Below, piece after piece: positions 41,834 through 51,543 of a stretch of DNA of 64,000 bases; within the stretch, counting starts at the first letter, position 1; every line of letters starts with the position of its first letter. Source of the DNA: JBBPYC01 sp965218765 (GTDB lineage Bacteria > Pseudomonadota > Gammaproteobacteria > Burkholderiales > Burkholderiaceae_C); NCBI GenBank assembly GCA_965218765.1, contig CBDCLU010000002.1, positions 868,001 to 932,000 of the forward strand. The letters are read 5' to 3'. Made by a program: the position numbers and the translations under genes. The notes beneath the pieces are model-generated. The model was given only the letters and a program-made list of their open reading frames with translations. It was not told where the DNA came from and searched no databases.

Positions 41834-44809
41834 CTATGCTTTTTCGACGTTGCAGATCGTCGTCTTGGTTTCCTGCATCATCGTCACGCTGTCGTAGCCG
41901 TAAGTGGTGCCGGTGTTGATCGCCTCGCCGCGCACGATCGGCGCCGCGCCGTCCGGGTAATAACCCAGCATGTCGGCACCCTGCCAATGGCCGGAGAAGT
42001 GAAATGGCATGAACACGGTGTCCAGCCCAACGCGCTCGGTCACCTGCGCCTGCACATTCAGGCGCGCGCCGGTGGGTGTCGAGACCCAGACCCGATCGCC
42101 ATTGCGAAAGCCGCGCGCTGCGGCGATTTTGGGATTCACCTCGATGAACATTTCCTGCTGCAACTCAGCCAGCCACGGATTCGAGCGGGTCTCTTCGCCG
42201 CCACCTTCGTATTCGACCAGACGGCCCGACGTCATCACCAGCGGAAACTTTTCGTAGAGCCGGTCCGCAATGGCTTTTTGCTGCACCGTCTTGTAGAGCG
42301 TCGGCAGCCGCCAGAATGCGCTCTTGTCGTCGTGCGTCGGGTACTTGGCTGCAAGGTCCGGTCGGTTGCCATACAGCGGCTCGCGATGAATCGGCACCGC
42401 ATCGGGGAAGTTCCAGACCACTGCGCGTGCCTTCGCATTGCCGAACGGGTGGCAGCCGTGGTTCTTCATGACCACACGGATGATCCCGCCAGACAGGTCG
42501 GTCTTCCAGTTCTTGCCGTCGGCGGCTGTCGCCTCAGCCGACGTGAGCTCGCTCCACCAGCCGAGCTTTTTCAACAGCACATGGTCGAACTCGGGATAAC
42601 CGGTCGTGATGTCTGCGCCTTTGGAATGCGAGCCATCGGCTGCAAGCAGGCTGACCCCGTCGCGCTCGACACCGAAATTCGCACGGAAGTTGCCACCGCC
42701 GTCCATCACGTGCAATGAGGTGTCGTACAGATTTGCGCATCCGGGATGCTTCAATTCCGACGTGCCCCAGCACGGCCACGGCAGCCCGAAGTAGTCACCC
42801 GTCAGGTCGTAGCCGCTCTCCTTGTCGGTGCCAGATTTGGCACGCAGCGTGGTGGGGTTGAACGCGGCCATGTTGCGCATGTGCGCTTTCAGCCGCTCGG
42901 GCGTCTGACCGGTGTAGCCGATGGTCCAGACCGAGCGGTTGATCTCGCGCAGGATGTCTTCTACCATCGGCTCGTCCAAGCCGCCGACTTGATGCAGCTT
43001 GATGTGCTTGACCAGTTCGGTGCCGAAGCCGAGCTTCTGTGCAAGCTGATACATGATCATGTGATCGCTGCGGCTCTCCCACAGAGGCTCGATCACCTTT
43101 TCGCGCCACTGGATCGAGCGGTTCGATGCGGTGCAGGACCCCGAGGTTTCGAATTGCGTGGACGCTGGCAACAGGTAGACCGCGCGATTCGGATTCAGGT
43201 CTTCCGGCTTGCCCGGCATTGCGGCCATCGCAGCGGTAGCCGACGGATACGGATCGACCACGACAAGCAGATCCAGCTTGTCCATGGCCCGTTTCATCTC
43301 GAGCCCGCGCGTCTGCGAATTCGGCGCATGACCCCAGTAGAAAACGCCACGCAGGTTGGAATCCTGATCAATCAGGTCGTTCTTCTCCAGCACTCCGTCA
43401 ATCCACCGCGACACCGTGATGCCGCTCTTGCTCATCATCGCAGGCGTGGCATAACGCGCCTTGATCCAGTCGAACTCGACGCCCCAGACTTTAGCGAAAT
43501 GGCGCCAGCTGCCTTCGGCCAAGCCGTAGTAGCCCGGCAGCGAATCCGGGTTGGGACCGACGTCGGTCGCGCCTTGGACGTTGTCGTGGCCGCGGAAGAT
43601 GTTCGTGCCGCCGCCCGACTTGCCGACGTTGCCCAGCGCCAATTGCAGGATGCAGGAAGCGCGCACGATTGCATTGCCGATCGTGTGCTGGGTCTGGCCC
43701 ATACACCAGACGATCGTGCCTGGGCGGTTCTCATTGAGCAGCGTGGCGATCTTCAGCACCTGGGCTTCCGGCACGCCGCAGACTTCTTCGACCTTGTCCG
43801 GCGTCCACTTGGTCAGGCATTCCTCGCGCACCTTGTCCATGCCATAGACACGGTCATCGATGTATTTCTTGTCTTCCCAGCCGTTCTTGAAAATGTGGTG
43901 CAACAGACCGAACAGGAAAGCGATGTCGGAGCCGGAACGGATGCGCACGTACTCGTCGGCCTTGGCAGCCGTGCGCGTGAAGCGTGGATCCACCACGATC
44001 ATCTTGCAGCCGGTTTCTTTTGCATGCAGCATATGCAGCATGCTGACCGGGTGCGCTTCCGCCGCGTTCGAACCGATGTACAACGCCACCTTGCTGCGCT
44101 GCATGTCGTTGTACGAATTGGTCATCGCACCGTAACCCCAGGTGTTGGCCACACCGGCAACGGTTGTCGAATGGCAGATGCGGGCCTGGTGGTCGCAATT
44201 GTTGCTGCCCCATAGGCTCATCCATTTCCTGAGCAGATAGGACTGCTCGTTGTTGTGTTTGGACGAGCCGATCACGTAAACGCTGTCCGGCCCGCTGGCC
44301 TTGCGTAGCTCCCGCATCTTGTCCGTGATCTCGTTCAGCGCGACGTCCCAGCTGATCCGCTGGTATTTGCCGTTCACGAGCTTCATCGGATAACGCAACC
44401 GGTGCTCGCCATGGCCGTGCTCGCGCAGTGCCGCGCCCTTGGCGCAATGGGCGCCCAGGTTGATCGGCGAATCGAACACCGGTTCCTGCCGGACCCAGAC
44501 GCCGTTTTGCACGACGGCGTCGACGGCGCATCCAACCGAGCAATGTGAGCAGACCGTGCGCCGGACTTCAACCTTCGCATCGGACACTGCCGGGGCTTTG
44601 TCGGCTGCGCGCGCCTTTTGTATGAGCGTCAGTCCGGAGGCTGCCACGCCGACGCCGACTCCCAACCCGGAGCGACGCAGAAACCGGCGCCGGTCCATCG
44701 TCGGCAGCGTGTGCTCGAGCCGGCGCTGCAGGCTGCGCAGCATCGGCGAATCTGACCGGGCAACTGCAGCCTGCGCAACTGCCGACGTTTCTTTTCTGGT
44801 CAACAACAT
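41834..44809 (-). CDS. fdhA: Formate dehydrogenase catalytic (alpha) subunit, Cys-type
   Basis: Mo/W-bis-MGD oxidoreductase that oxidises formate to CO2, 991 aa from the ATG at 44809, with GGCGGA upstream. Residues 38-68 form a Tat signal (MDRRRFLRRSGLG). The 4Fe-4S cluster uses C87, C90, C94 and C122. The metal ligand is C212 in QARICHS, where selenocysteine enzymes have U; no in-frame TGA is involved. The C-terminal molydopterin-binding domain begins about residue 850 (VMTSGRLVEYEGG). The 37-residue stretch before the twin arginines is longer than usual. Confidence 0.94.
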   Translation of the reverse strand: MLLTRKETSAVAQAAVARSDSPMLRSLQRRLEHTLPTMDRRRFLRRSGLGVGVGVAASGLTLIQKARAADKAPAVSDAKVEVRRTVCSHCSVGCAVDAVVQNGVWVRQEPVFDSPINLGAHCAKGAALREHGHGEHRLRYPMKLVNGKYQRISWDVALNEITDKMRELRKASGPDSVYVIGSSKHNNEQSYLLRKWMSLWGSNNCDHQARICHSTTVAGVANTWGYGAMTNSYNDMQRSKVALYIGSNAAEAHPVSMLHMLHAKETGCKMIVVDPRFTRTAAKADEYVRIRSGSDIAFLFGLLHHIFKNGWEDKKYIDDRVYGMDKVREECLTKWTPDKVEEVCGVPEAQVLKIATLLNENRPGTIVWCMGQTQHTIGNAIVRASCILQLALGNVGKSGGGTNIFRGHDNVQGATDVGPNPDSLPGYYGLAEGSWRHFAKVWGVEFDWIKARYATPAMMSKSGITVSRWIDGVLEKNDLIDQDSNLRGVFYWGHAPNSQTRGLEMKRAMDKLDLLVVVDPYPSATAAMAAMPGKPEDLNPNRAVYLLPASTQFETSGSCTASNRSIQWREKVIEPLWESRSDHMIMYQLAQKLGFGTELVKHIKLHQVGGLDEPMVEDILREINRSVWTIGYTGQTPERLKAHMRNMAAFNPTTLRAKSGTDKESGYDLTGDYFGLPWPCWGTSELKHPGCANLYDTSLHVMDGGGNFRANFGVERDGVSLLAADGSHSKGADITTGYPEFDHVLLKKLGWWSELTSAEATAADGKNWKTDLSGGIIRVVMKNHGCHPFGNAKARAVVWNFPDAVPIHREPLYGNRPDLAAKYPTHDDKSAFWRLPTLYKTVQQKAIADRLYEKFPLVMTSGRLVEYEGGGEETRSNPWLAELQQEMFIEVNPKIAAARGFRNGDRVWVSTPTGARLNVQAQVTERVGLDTVFMPFHFSGHWQGADMLGYYPDGAAPIVRGEAINTGTTYGYDSVTMMQETKTTICNVEKA

Positions 44810-44822
44810 GGCGATCCGCCCA

Positions 44823-45038
44823 TCAGACGAGAGTGGTTTTGTAATAGCGCTTGACGTGTTCGCTTGCGTGATAGCCGCCACCACGTTCGGGCTTGGGCAG
44901 CGGCTGCGCGGCGACCGCAGGCGCAGTCGGCACGAACGGCACCGCCCCGGCGGCTGCAGCGGCAGCGCCGGCAGTGGCAGACAGCGTCACGAAACCGCGA
45001 CGCGACTTGGTTGGCAAGGAAAGCTTGGAATGCTGCAT
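44823..45038 (-). CDS. Formate dehydrogenase region Tat-target peptide (FdhX type)
   Basis: Seventy-one-residue protein: KSRRGFVTLSATAGAAAAAAGAVPFVPTAPA is a twin-arginine signal, followed by a short tail GGGYHASEHVKRYYKTTLV. Proteins of this family always precede fdhA and match the FdhX/TIGR02811 type; a role in export or assembly of FdhA is assumed. It lies 13 bp upstream of the fdhA start. Confidence 0.88.
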   Translation of the reverse strand: MQHSKLSLPTKSRRGFVTLSATAGAAAAAAGAVPFVPTAPAVAAQPLPKPERGGGYHASEHVKRYYKTTLV

Positions 45039-45141
45039 GTCGGTTTTCGAACCCTGGCAAGTGCAAGGCCTGTCAAATGGCAGATCAATGCATGATTTCG
45101 AAGATCGGGATAGATGATGCGCCAACAACGCACCGGCTTCA

Positions 45142-45849
45142 CTACAGACTAACCCGCTGACGGCGCCTGTCGATCGGCGCTTCAGCAAATTTTTTTTCAG
45201 CGGGCGTTTTGCCCTGCGCTTCCATCATCTCGAATGCCTGTCGCTCAATCGCCATGAATACGAGCAGCAGATCGGCCAGGCGCGCATAGAACTGCGCTTT
45301 TGGATGGCGCAGCAATGCCTCGGCAAGAGAATCAGTCCAGCTTGCAACGTGGCGGCTGAACAAGCTTCGCTGCTGCTCGAGTGTGGTCGTTGTGGTGCTG
45401 TCCGGGCCCGAGTCACCCAAGCCGATCAGCTGCCGCATTGCATCCAACAGGCAGGCGATGTGGTCCTCGGTCTCCAGCACCGCGTCGGCGCGCGACAGCC
45501 CGAACGCGCGCAGATCGTCACGTAGCAAAACCAGCGGCTTTTCGTTCAGGAACCCGCTCAGGTAGTGCGAGCCGAACAGAAACACGTCGGGCTTGCCAAC
45601 ACCGCCGAACAGCGCGTCATATTCCGTCGCAAGCTGCGTGGGCGAATAAAGTTCGGCTACGTCGAGCAACGCATGCCAGGCACCATCGAGCTCGGTTGCC
45701 GGCTCAGCCGCGACGCGCCGGGCTGCGCGCAGCCGCTCGTGCATGGGGGCGTCCGGCGCCTGATAGAAAAGCTGCGCCAGCAAGCCGTACCACTCGGCAC
45801 GCACTGCTTCTTCGGCCGCATCACCCCGGTCGATATCGGCGCCCTTCAC
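45142..45849 (-). CDS. TorD/DmsD-family molybdoenzyme chaperone
   Basis: Cytoplasmic all-helical chaperone, 235 aa from the GTG at 45849 whose GTGA overlaps the polyferredoxin stop. Conserved pieces: EWYGLLAQLFYQAPD near residue 20, ATEYDALFGG, LFGSHYLSGFLNEKPL, EDHIACLLDAMRQLI and the C-terminal FYARLADLLLVFMAIE. It should bind the Tat signal of FdhA and hold the apoenzyme for cofactor loading. The next gene downstream is the Tat peptide. Confidence 0.88.
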   Translation of the reverse strand: MKGADIDRGDAAEEAVRAEWYGLLAQLFYQAPDAPMHERLRAARRVAAEPATELDGAWHALLDVAELYSPTQLATEYDALFGGVGKPDVFLFGSHYLSGFLNEKPLVLLRDDLRAFGLSRADAVLETEDHIACLLDAMRQLIGLGDSGPDSTTTTTLEQQRSLFSRHVASWTDSLAEALLRHPKAQFYARLADLLLVFMAIERQAFEMMEAQGKTPAEKKFAEAPIDRRRQRVSL

Positions 45850-47927
45850 AGGTCGGTGATCCGGGTTTCGTCCGGCGCGGAATAGAGGTCGATCACGCGG
45901 CAGTCGGCACACATCTTGAGCCGTTCAAGCGCCTGACCTTGAAACATCGAGTGGCCGGCCAGACGGGCCAGCATCGCTTCGATCGCTTTTTGCGTGCCGA
46001 ACGGCTCGCCGCAGCGCACACACGCAAACGGCGCCATCTCGTTGAGCAGGCGCGGTTGCTGACGTTCCCGCGTGGTGAGCAGACGTGGCACCAAGGTGAT
46101 CGCGTCCTCGGGACAAGTGCTCGCGCACAAGCCGCATTGGACGCAATTCTTCTCGATGAAGCGAAGTTGCGGCAACTCCTTGTTGTCGGCAATCGCGGCA
46201 GCCGGGCAGGCACTCACGCAACTCATGCACATCGTGCAGGCGTTTTTGTCGACGTCGATCGCGCCCATTGGCGAACCCACACTCGGCAATTCGATCACGG
46301 CGGGACGCTGCGGCGCCTGTCCGATCAGGTGATCGAGCGCAAATTCCAGTGTGGCGCGTTTGTCGACGCCAACTGCAAACCGTGCAGGGACTGCCGGCGT
46401 CACGGTTGCTGTATCGCCTAGCCGGGTCAGCGCGCTGTCGAGCTCTACAGCGTTGTGTGCCGTCACGGCAACCAACTGCCCGCTGCCGTAACCCAACCCT
46501 TCGAGCACGGCCTGGGCAACCGTCATCTGCTCGGTCAGGCCGGCTCGGTACTGAGGCGCTTCCTCTGCGGTCAGCAGCACCACCACTTTGGCTGCACCGA
46601 ATGCGATGGCCGCAAGCCACAACTCGATGCCGACCGACAATGTGTGCCACAACCCCACCGGTATCACGTTCGCAGGCAGTCCCGCCGCGCTGCGCAACTG
46701 AGCCGCCCTGCCCAAATCCTCGACCAACTGCCTGCCGCGCTGTTCGCTGTGCAGCAGCAGCACCGGCTCGCGCCCGCTGGCGGCCAAGTAGCTGGACAGC
46801 AGTGTCTTAAACCTGACTGCCTGATCGCTCGCACGCGGCCAAGCGAAACTGATCGCACCGGTCGGGCAGACCGTCGCACAGGCACCGCAACCGATGCATA
46901 GGTGAGGCTCGACGACGATTCGCTGCTGTCGTTTGTCGCTTGAAATCGCGGCGGCCGAGCAGATTTCGATGCAGGCATTGCACCCGACCTGATTGTTGCG
47001 GCTGTGCGCGCAGACCTTCTGGCGGTAGTTGAAGAACTTCGGCTTCTCGAATTCGCCAACGCGCTGGCGCAACTCAAGCAGCGGTGCCGGATCGATGCCA
47101 TCCCAGCGCAGATAGCCCTGCGGCGGCGCGTGCTGCGGAAATGCGGGCGTGCTGCGCAAGTCGAGCACCAGATCGAACGTCTCGCTCTGCTGGCGGATCT
47201 CGCGGTTGAAGTCGATTGCCGCTGCCGCACCGCAAGCGGTCACACAGTCGCGGTGGCCGGTGCAGCGCGCCATGTCGATCTGGTAGTCGAGCCCGATCGC
47301 TTGCTCCGGGCAGACTGCAAGGCATGCGTTGCAGCGCGTGCAGGCGTCCAGGTCGATCGGATTGCCATTCGACCACGTCAGCTCGAATGCGCCGAGCCAG
47401 CCGGCCAGTCGATCGATCCGGCCGCTCAGCACCGGCCAGATACGCGACTGCGCGCCACTGCCGCCCAACGCAAAGATGGTCGGCTCCAGCACGTCGGCAA
47501 GCAGCCCTGCAGCGCGTTCGGCCAGCTCCAGCGCGCCGACGATGAGCAACCGCCCACTGCTTCTATAGGTGACCGTGGACACCGGCTCCGGCGCAGGCAG
47601 CTTCGCAACAGCCAGCAGGGCGGCGATCTTCGCAGTAGCCGCATCGCCCCGGGCGTTCCAGCCACCCGTCTCGCGGATGTTCACGAACCGGACGGTAGCA
47701 GTCGCCGCTGGCGTCTGAATTGCCAGTTCGCTGAATAGACGCTGCTCCTGCGTGCAGGCAACCAGCAGTTCGTCACTGGACTGCAGCGCCTGTTGAAACG
47801 CATTCGCCTCACGCCGGCACAGCGTGGAATGGCGGGCAAGCGGTTCGTCTAGCGCCCGACCGAGCGCTGGCAGGTCAAGCCGCATGGTGCGATTGCAATC
47901 GCAGATCAGGGTTTTGCTGGTTGTCAT
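45846..47927 (-). CDS. Large polyferredoxin of the formate dehydrogenase cluster
   Basis: Cytoplasmic iron-sulfur protein of 693 aa. Cluster motifs in order: CTRCNACLAVCPEQAI, CTGHRDCVTACGAAAAI, CAHSRNNQVGCNACIEIC, CIGCGACATVCPTGAI, CTMCMSCVSACPAAAI and CVQCGLCASTCPEDAI, then single pairs CVRCGEPF and CADC near the end. Between them are Rossmann-like and MvhD/HdrA-like stretches (LLLHSEQRGRQLVEDL; KVVVLLTAEEAPQYRAGL). It may feed electrons during FdhA assembly or couple formate oxidation to cytoplasmic carriers; no experiment is known to me. Confidence 0.85.
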   Translation of the reverse strand: MTTSKTLICDCNRTMRLDLPALGRALDEPLARHSTLCRREANAFQQALQSSDELLVACTQEQRLFSELAIQTPAATATVRFVNIRETGGWNARGDAATAKIAALLAVAKLPAPEPVSTVTYRSSGRLLIVGALELAERAAGLLADVLEPTIFALGGSGAQSRIWPVLSGRIDRLAGWLGAFELTWSNGNPIDLDACTRCNACLAVCPEQAIGLDYQIDMARCTGHRDCVTACGAAAAIDFNREIRQQSETFDLVLDLRSTPAFPQHAPPQGYLRWDGIDPAPLLELRQRVGEFEKPKFFNYRQKVCAHSRNNQVGCNACIEICSAAAISSDKRQQRIVVEPHLCIGCGACATVCPTGAISFAWPRASDQAVRFKTLLSSYLAASGREPVLLLHSEQRGRQLVEDLGRAAQLRSAAGLPANVIPVGLWHTLSVGIELWLAAIAFGAAKVVVLLTAEEAPQYRAGLTEQMTVAQAVLEGLGYGSGQLVAVTAHNAVELDSALTRLGDTATVTPAVPARFAVGVDKRATLEFALDHLIGQAPQRPAVIELPSVGSPMGAIDVDKNACTMCMSCVSACPAAAIADNKELPQLRFIEKNCVQCGLCASTCPEDAITLVPRLLTTRERQQPRLLNEMAPFACVRCGEPFGTQKAIEAMLARLAGHSMFQGQALERLKMCADCRVIDLYSAPDETRITDL

Positions 47928-47930
47928 GAC

Positions 47931-48569
47931 TTAGCTGTCCGCATCGTCTGGGGCATCTGCAGGGTTGCACGCCAGCGGATGCAATTGCTGCGCATCGGTG
48001 CGCGCACGCGAGACATCATCTGCATCTGCATCTGCATCTGCAACTGGTTGCAGCAGCGCGGCTTCGCCAGGCTTGATGGCAGGCGCAATTTCATTAACGA
48101 CTTGAGAGGTTGGCGGCGTTGCCTCGTCAAACAGCCCAAGGAACTGCGCGCTAACCATGCGCCTGACCACCGCTGCTGCCAACGGCACCGTCTTGCTGTA
48201 GTCGTCGATATAAATGTCCAGGCCGTCCATGACGTTGTAATGCGGGTCTGCGAACAACTTTTTCATGGCAGCGTTGCGCACGTCAGATGACACGCCACGC
48301 GCCATGAACGGTATGAAATCGGATTCGGCACTCAAAGCCTGCACGTCAAGCAATGAAAGTGGACTGGCAGGCTCGGATGCGAGATCGTCGTGGTTGGGAT
48401 CGGCAAACGCATGCTGCACGGGAGGGCCTGCAGGCTTCAGGCTGTTCGCCGCCGGTACCGCTGGGGCCGGGTCGGCGACTGGCACGCCTTGCCGCACGGC
48501 GTCCTTGCGACGGGACCAACGGCTTAAAAAACCGCCGGCTGGCAGAGGAGGCGGTCTGCTCTCAGTCAT
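47931..48569 (-). CDS. DUF3306 protein
   Basis: Protein of 212 aa from the ATG at 48569 (MTESRPPPLPAGGFLSRWSRRK). The N-terminal GGFLSRWSRRK and the core SDFIPFMARGVSSDVRNAAMKKLFADPHYNVMDGLDIYIDDY (about 98-140) are the DUF3306 signature. The C-terminus carries a microsatellite-encoded ADADADAD stretch. DUF3305 and DUF3306 genes always come first in these fdh clusters; function unknown. Confidence 0.85.
   Translation of the reverse strand: MTESRPPPLPAGGFLSRWSRRKDAVRQGVPVADPAPAVPAANSLKPAGPPVQHAFADPNHDDLASEPASPLSLLDVQALSAESDFIPFMARGVSSDVRNAAMKKLFADPHYNVMDGLDIYIDDYSKTVPLAAAVVRRMVSAQFLGLFDEATPPTSQVVNEIAPAIKPGEAALLQPVADADADADDVSRARTDAQQLHPLACNPADAPDDADS
48017..48043. repeat. Hexamer microsatellite (GCATCT)n inside the DUF3306 gene
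   Basis: About four tandem TGCATC units, read on the minus strand as GATGCA, give the alternating Ala-Asp stretch near the DUF3306 C-terminus. Because the unit is six bases, slippage would add or remove Ala-Asp pairs without a frameshift. Confidence 0.7.
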
Positions 48570-49131
48570 GCGAGGTGCTCGATCTTGGCATCTTCCGATC
48601 GGTGCTGACCGATGCAGGATTGCCGAATCGATCCTGCAATGCACGAAAGCTCTGTGGCGGCTGCCGGCGTTTGGGTTCAATCACGTGATGCCGCTCGGTG
48701 AACGCCTGCAACCAGTTCAGCACCTGGGGTGCGGCAGGCACTTGCTCGACCGTTTCCTGCGCATCTAGCCAGCGGCCAGCATCGTGATAGCTGAGCGACA
48801 CGGCTTGCGGGTAGGCAACCGATTCGGCAGCATCGTCTGATCGCGACTCCATGCGCCACATCACAAACCAGCAAGGTGCCGCGGTGCTCAGGTTCAGGTA
48901 ATAGCCTTCCGCGTCATCACTGAAGAGTTCGACTCGCTGATTCGGGTGAAGCCAGCGCTCCTCACGATCGCCTTCAATGAGCTTGCGCGGTTCGTCACCG
49001 AAGCTTTCATGGTGCGGCAATACCTCTGCAAGCTCCCAGCACCATGGCTGCCAGCGGGCGGCAGGCCCAGCGGTCGCACGCCGGCGCATGACCACGGCAA
49101 CGAGCATCGTCTCGGGATTGGATTTCATCAA
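48562..49131 (-). CDS. DUF3305 protein
   Basis: Protein of 189 aa. N-terminus VAVVMRRRATAGPAARWQPWCWELAEV, then NQRVELFSDDAEGYYLNLSTAAPCWFVMWRM, both typical of DUF3305; C-terminal RRQPPQSFRALQDRFG. The start may be either of the two adjacent ATGs. It overlaps DUF3306 by eight bases and is the first gene of the formate dehydrogenase cluster; promoter elements should therefore lie at 49132-49300. Confidence 0.85.
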   Translation of the reverse strand: MMKSNPETMLVAVVMRRRATAGPAARWQPWCWELAEVLPHHESFGDEPRKLIEGDREERWLHPNQRVELFSDDAEGYYLNLSTAAPCWFVMWRMESRSDDAAESVAYPQAVSLSYHDAGRWLDAQETVEQVPAAPQVLNWLQAFTERHHVIEPKRRQPPQSFRALQDRFGNPASVSTDRKMPRSSTSHD

Positions 49132-49459
49132 ATGATCAAAACGCAGGGAAACTTTCCAGGGCTGATTCGAGCAGGTGTGCTCGGCGCCTACAGGAATGGG
49201 GCGCCATCGGTCGACCTGCCGGGACGATCGGGCTCAGCCATTATCCAAGCCCGAACAAACCGCTGGTACAAGTGCGGCAATTTCACGTCCGCGACGGGTC
49301 GTGAATCACCATTAGTTCATCGAGCGATTTGTGGCATGCACAATATTGCGTTGGCCTGCGTTGGCGGCTGTTCCGCATCCTGACGAAGTTCAGGGTCCAG
49401 TACGTCAAGCTTGATTGAAAACCCGCTACATCCGTTCGCGAAAAGGCCGCTTGCACACC
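49132..49459. other. Divergent intergenic region between fdh cluster and galE
   Basis: No gene seen. It must hold promoters for both the formate dehydrogenase cluster and galE. A TTGATTG...TACATC stretch near 49411-49433 could be the galE promoter, but no clear operator palindrome is visible. Confidence 0.45.
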
Positions 49460-50485
49460 ATGATTTTTGTCACCGGAGGCGCTGGTTACATCGGTACCCA
49501 CACCTGCCTCGAGTTGTTGTCTGCCGGACGGGATGTAACGGTATTTGACAACTTCAGCAACAGTCAGCGTGAGGGGCTGGCACGGGTGGAACGAATCACG
49601 GGCCGGCGTCTGGTGGTGGCTGAAGGCGATATCCGGGACTTGTCTGCGCTGCGTGCAGCCTTGAGCGCCAGCGGCGCACAGGCGGTCGTGCATTTTGCTG
49701 GGCTGAAAGCGGTTGGCGATTCGGTCCAGCAGCCACTGAGCTACTACGACCAAAATGTCAACGGATCGCTGCGGTTGCTGGAAGCGATGTCAGACTGCGG
49801 GGTGTCACAACTCGTATTCAGTTCCTCGGCTACCGTTTACGGAGAACCGCAGCAGCTTCCGCTGACTGAAGATCACCCGCTGCGCTCGACAAATCCGTAC
49901 GGGCAGACCAAACTCGTAATTGAGCAGATGCTGCGCGATCTGCATGCGAGTGCGCCGCAACGTTGGCGCATCGCGCTGCTGCGCTACTTCAATCCGGTCG
50001 GCGCCCATGCAAGCGGATGGATCGGCGAGGACCCGCGCGGCCTGCCGGGCAATTTGATGCCGTTCGTCGCGCAGGTGGCCATCGGCCGACGCGAGCAATT
50101 GCAAGTCTGGGGGGACGACTATGACACGCCGGATGGCACCGGCGTGCGTGACTACGTGCACGTGACCGACTTGGCGCTTGGGCATTTGGCAGCGCTGGCA
50201 AGGCTTGAGAGCGGGCCCGGTTGCTGGGCTGTCAACCTCGGAACTGGTCGTGGCTACAGCGTGAAAGAAATTGTGGCGGCGTTCGCAGCAGCCAGTGGTC
50301 GACCAATCCCCTATGTGATCCGCTCAAGGCGGTCTGGTGACGTCGCCTCGTGTTTTGCCGATGTGAGACTGGCGGCGCGGATGTTGCAATGGAAGGCCGA
50401 GCGTGGCCTGGATTCCATGTGTCGGGACCATTGGCGATGGCAGCAGCAAAATCCATATGGATACGCGTCGCAATCATCAGCTTGA
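49460..50485 (+). CDS. galE: UDP-glucose 4-epimerase GalE
   Basis: Cytoplasmic NAD-dependent epimerase interconverting UDP-glucose and UDP-galactose, 341 aa. GGAGYIGTHTCLELL is the N-terminal NAD motif, SSSATVYGEP carries the catalytic Ser, and YGQTK the Tyr and Lys; RYFNPVGAH and VRDYVHVTDL follow. The frame opens 15 codons earlier with a TTG, but the ATG at 49460 gives the family start. No other sugar gene lies nearby. Confidence 0.93.
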   Translation: MIFVTGGAGYIGTHTCLELLSAGRDVTVFDNFSNSQREGLARVERITGRRLVVAEGDIRDLSALRAALSASGAQAVVHFAGLKAVGDSVQQPLSYYDQNVNGSLRLLEAMSDCGVSQLVFSSSATVYGEPQQLPLTEDHPLRSTNPYGQTKLVIEQMLRDLHASAPQRWRIALLRYFNPVGAHASGWIGEDPRGLPGNLMPFVAQVAIGRREQLQVWGDDYDTPDGTGVRDYVHVTDLALGHLAALARLESGPGCWAVNLGTGRGYSVKEIVAAFAAASGRPIPYVIRSRRSGDVASCFADVRLAARMLQWKAERGLDSMCRDHWRWQQQNPYGYASQSSA

Positions 50486-50711
50486 TCGATCAGACCAGTT
50501 GCTGAAAGTAATTCAATCAGATGTCGGCTTTGCCAACCAGTATTGACCCTGCAGCAATGCGTGACTGGAAAAAAACCAAGTCCGCGTGCGCCTTGATTCA
50601 CATGGGCCACAAATGACCTACCAAGCCGGATGACCCTGACGGGACCGACCCGCCTGGATTGATGTGAGTGCCAAAGCGACTGGGTTCGATCGCGCAACAA
50701 TCGATCTCCGA

Positions 50712-51002
50712 TTAGATCAGGAAATCGCTCAGGTTTTTGCCTTGCACCCATTTCGGTTGGCGTCCGCGGCCCGTCCAGGTCTGGCCGGTTTCCGGATTAC
50801 GATATTTTGCAGCAACCTTGCGCCCGGCATTTTGAGGGCGTCCTTTGCGAGAGCCCCCAAACAGGTCGGCCTGCGTCAGCCCGTACTCAGCCACCAGCTG
50901 TCGCGCGCGGGTCACAGCATCTGAAAGCTCGCTTTGCCGAGCCTGATCGATCTGATTGTCCAATGCCTCGCGTTGTGCAAGCAATTCCTTGTAAGTCGCC
51001 AA
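50712..51002 (-). CDS. H-NS family histone-like protein
   Basis: Nucleoid protein of 96 aa. I chose TTG at 51002 because GGAG lies six bases upstream and the family start LATYKELLAQREALDNQI follows. The N-terminal half is a dimerisation coiled coil; the C-terminal DNA-binding motif is KYRNPETGQTWTGRGRQPKW. It binds AT-rich DNA and could silence regions such as the island at 22.6-33.9 kb, a general H-NS role, not shown here. Confidence 0.88.
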   Translation of the reverse strand: MATYKELLAQREALDNQIDQARQSELSDAVTRARQLVAEYGLTQADLFGGSRKGRPQNAGRKVAAKYRNPETGQTWTGRGRQPKWVQGKNLSDFLI

Positions 51003-51543
51003 TGTCCACTCCAAATTCAATTGTTGAATATGGTGCCATGATAAACAGCACCGCCGAATCCCTGTCGCCATGACAGCGGCTCGCATTATGTCAGCAAATT
51101 ATCGCAAATAAACGCAGCTACGCCGTTTCGGCCAATCGTCTGGACCATTAAAAATTTGTGCTGGTCCTGCTACCCAGCGACTACGGTGCGGTCATCTGGG
51201 TGCTCGACCCACGCGTTGTTCGGTTGTGAGAGCGTCAGCGTGGGTTCGCTGCATCGCCAAAGGCGCAAGGCCGTACGGGCAGCTGTCGGACCAGCGCAAT
51301 CATGCTGTGCATCCGTGGCGGTCGGCCGCTCGGCACGCGCTCTCTTAGCCTGGGTTTGCTACCGACAGGACGGAACAACAGTCGAACCATTCGCGGGCGA
51401 CTTGATCTATCTCAGAGCGTGCGTCGGGCCCTCGACTGGCGCATGATGGTCATGAGTTTGGCGCGTTGCTTGCTTGGATCACCACTGGAACAGCTGTCGC
51501 TTCCCGCCCCGGGCTGTTTTTCTTCCAAATCGAAGGAGTCTGA
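51003..51543. other. Intergenic region before prkA
   Basis: About 540 bp with no convincing gene on either strand. It contains the upstream region of the H-NS gene and the leader of prkA; AAGGAG at 51530-51535 is the prkA ribosome site. Short frames of about 90-100 aa lack any pattern. Confidence 0.5.

Noticed and set aside
44171..44180. Selenocysteine at the FdhA active site
   Set aside because: The ligand position is a TGC cysteine codon (QARICHS), not TGA, and no SECIS-like element is needed.
42746..44215. 489-codon plus-strand frame opposite fdhA
   Set aside because: Antisense shadow of a firmly identified gene; no recognisable protein pattern.
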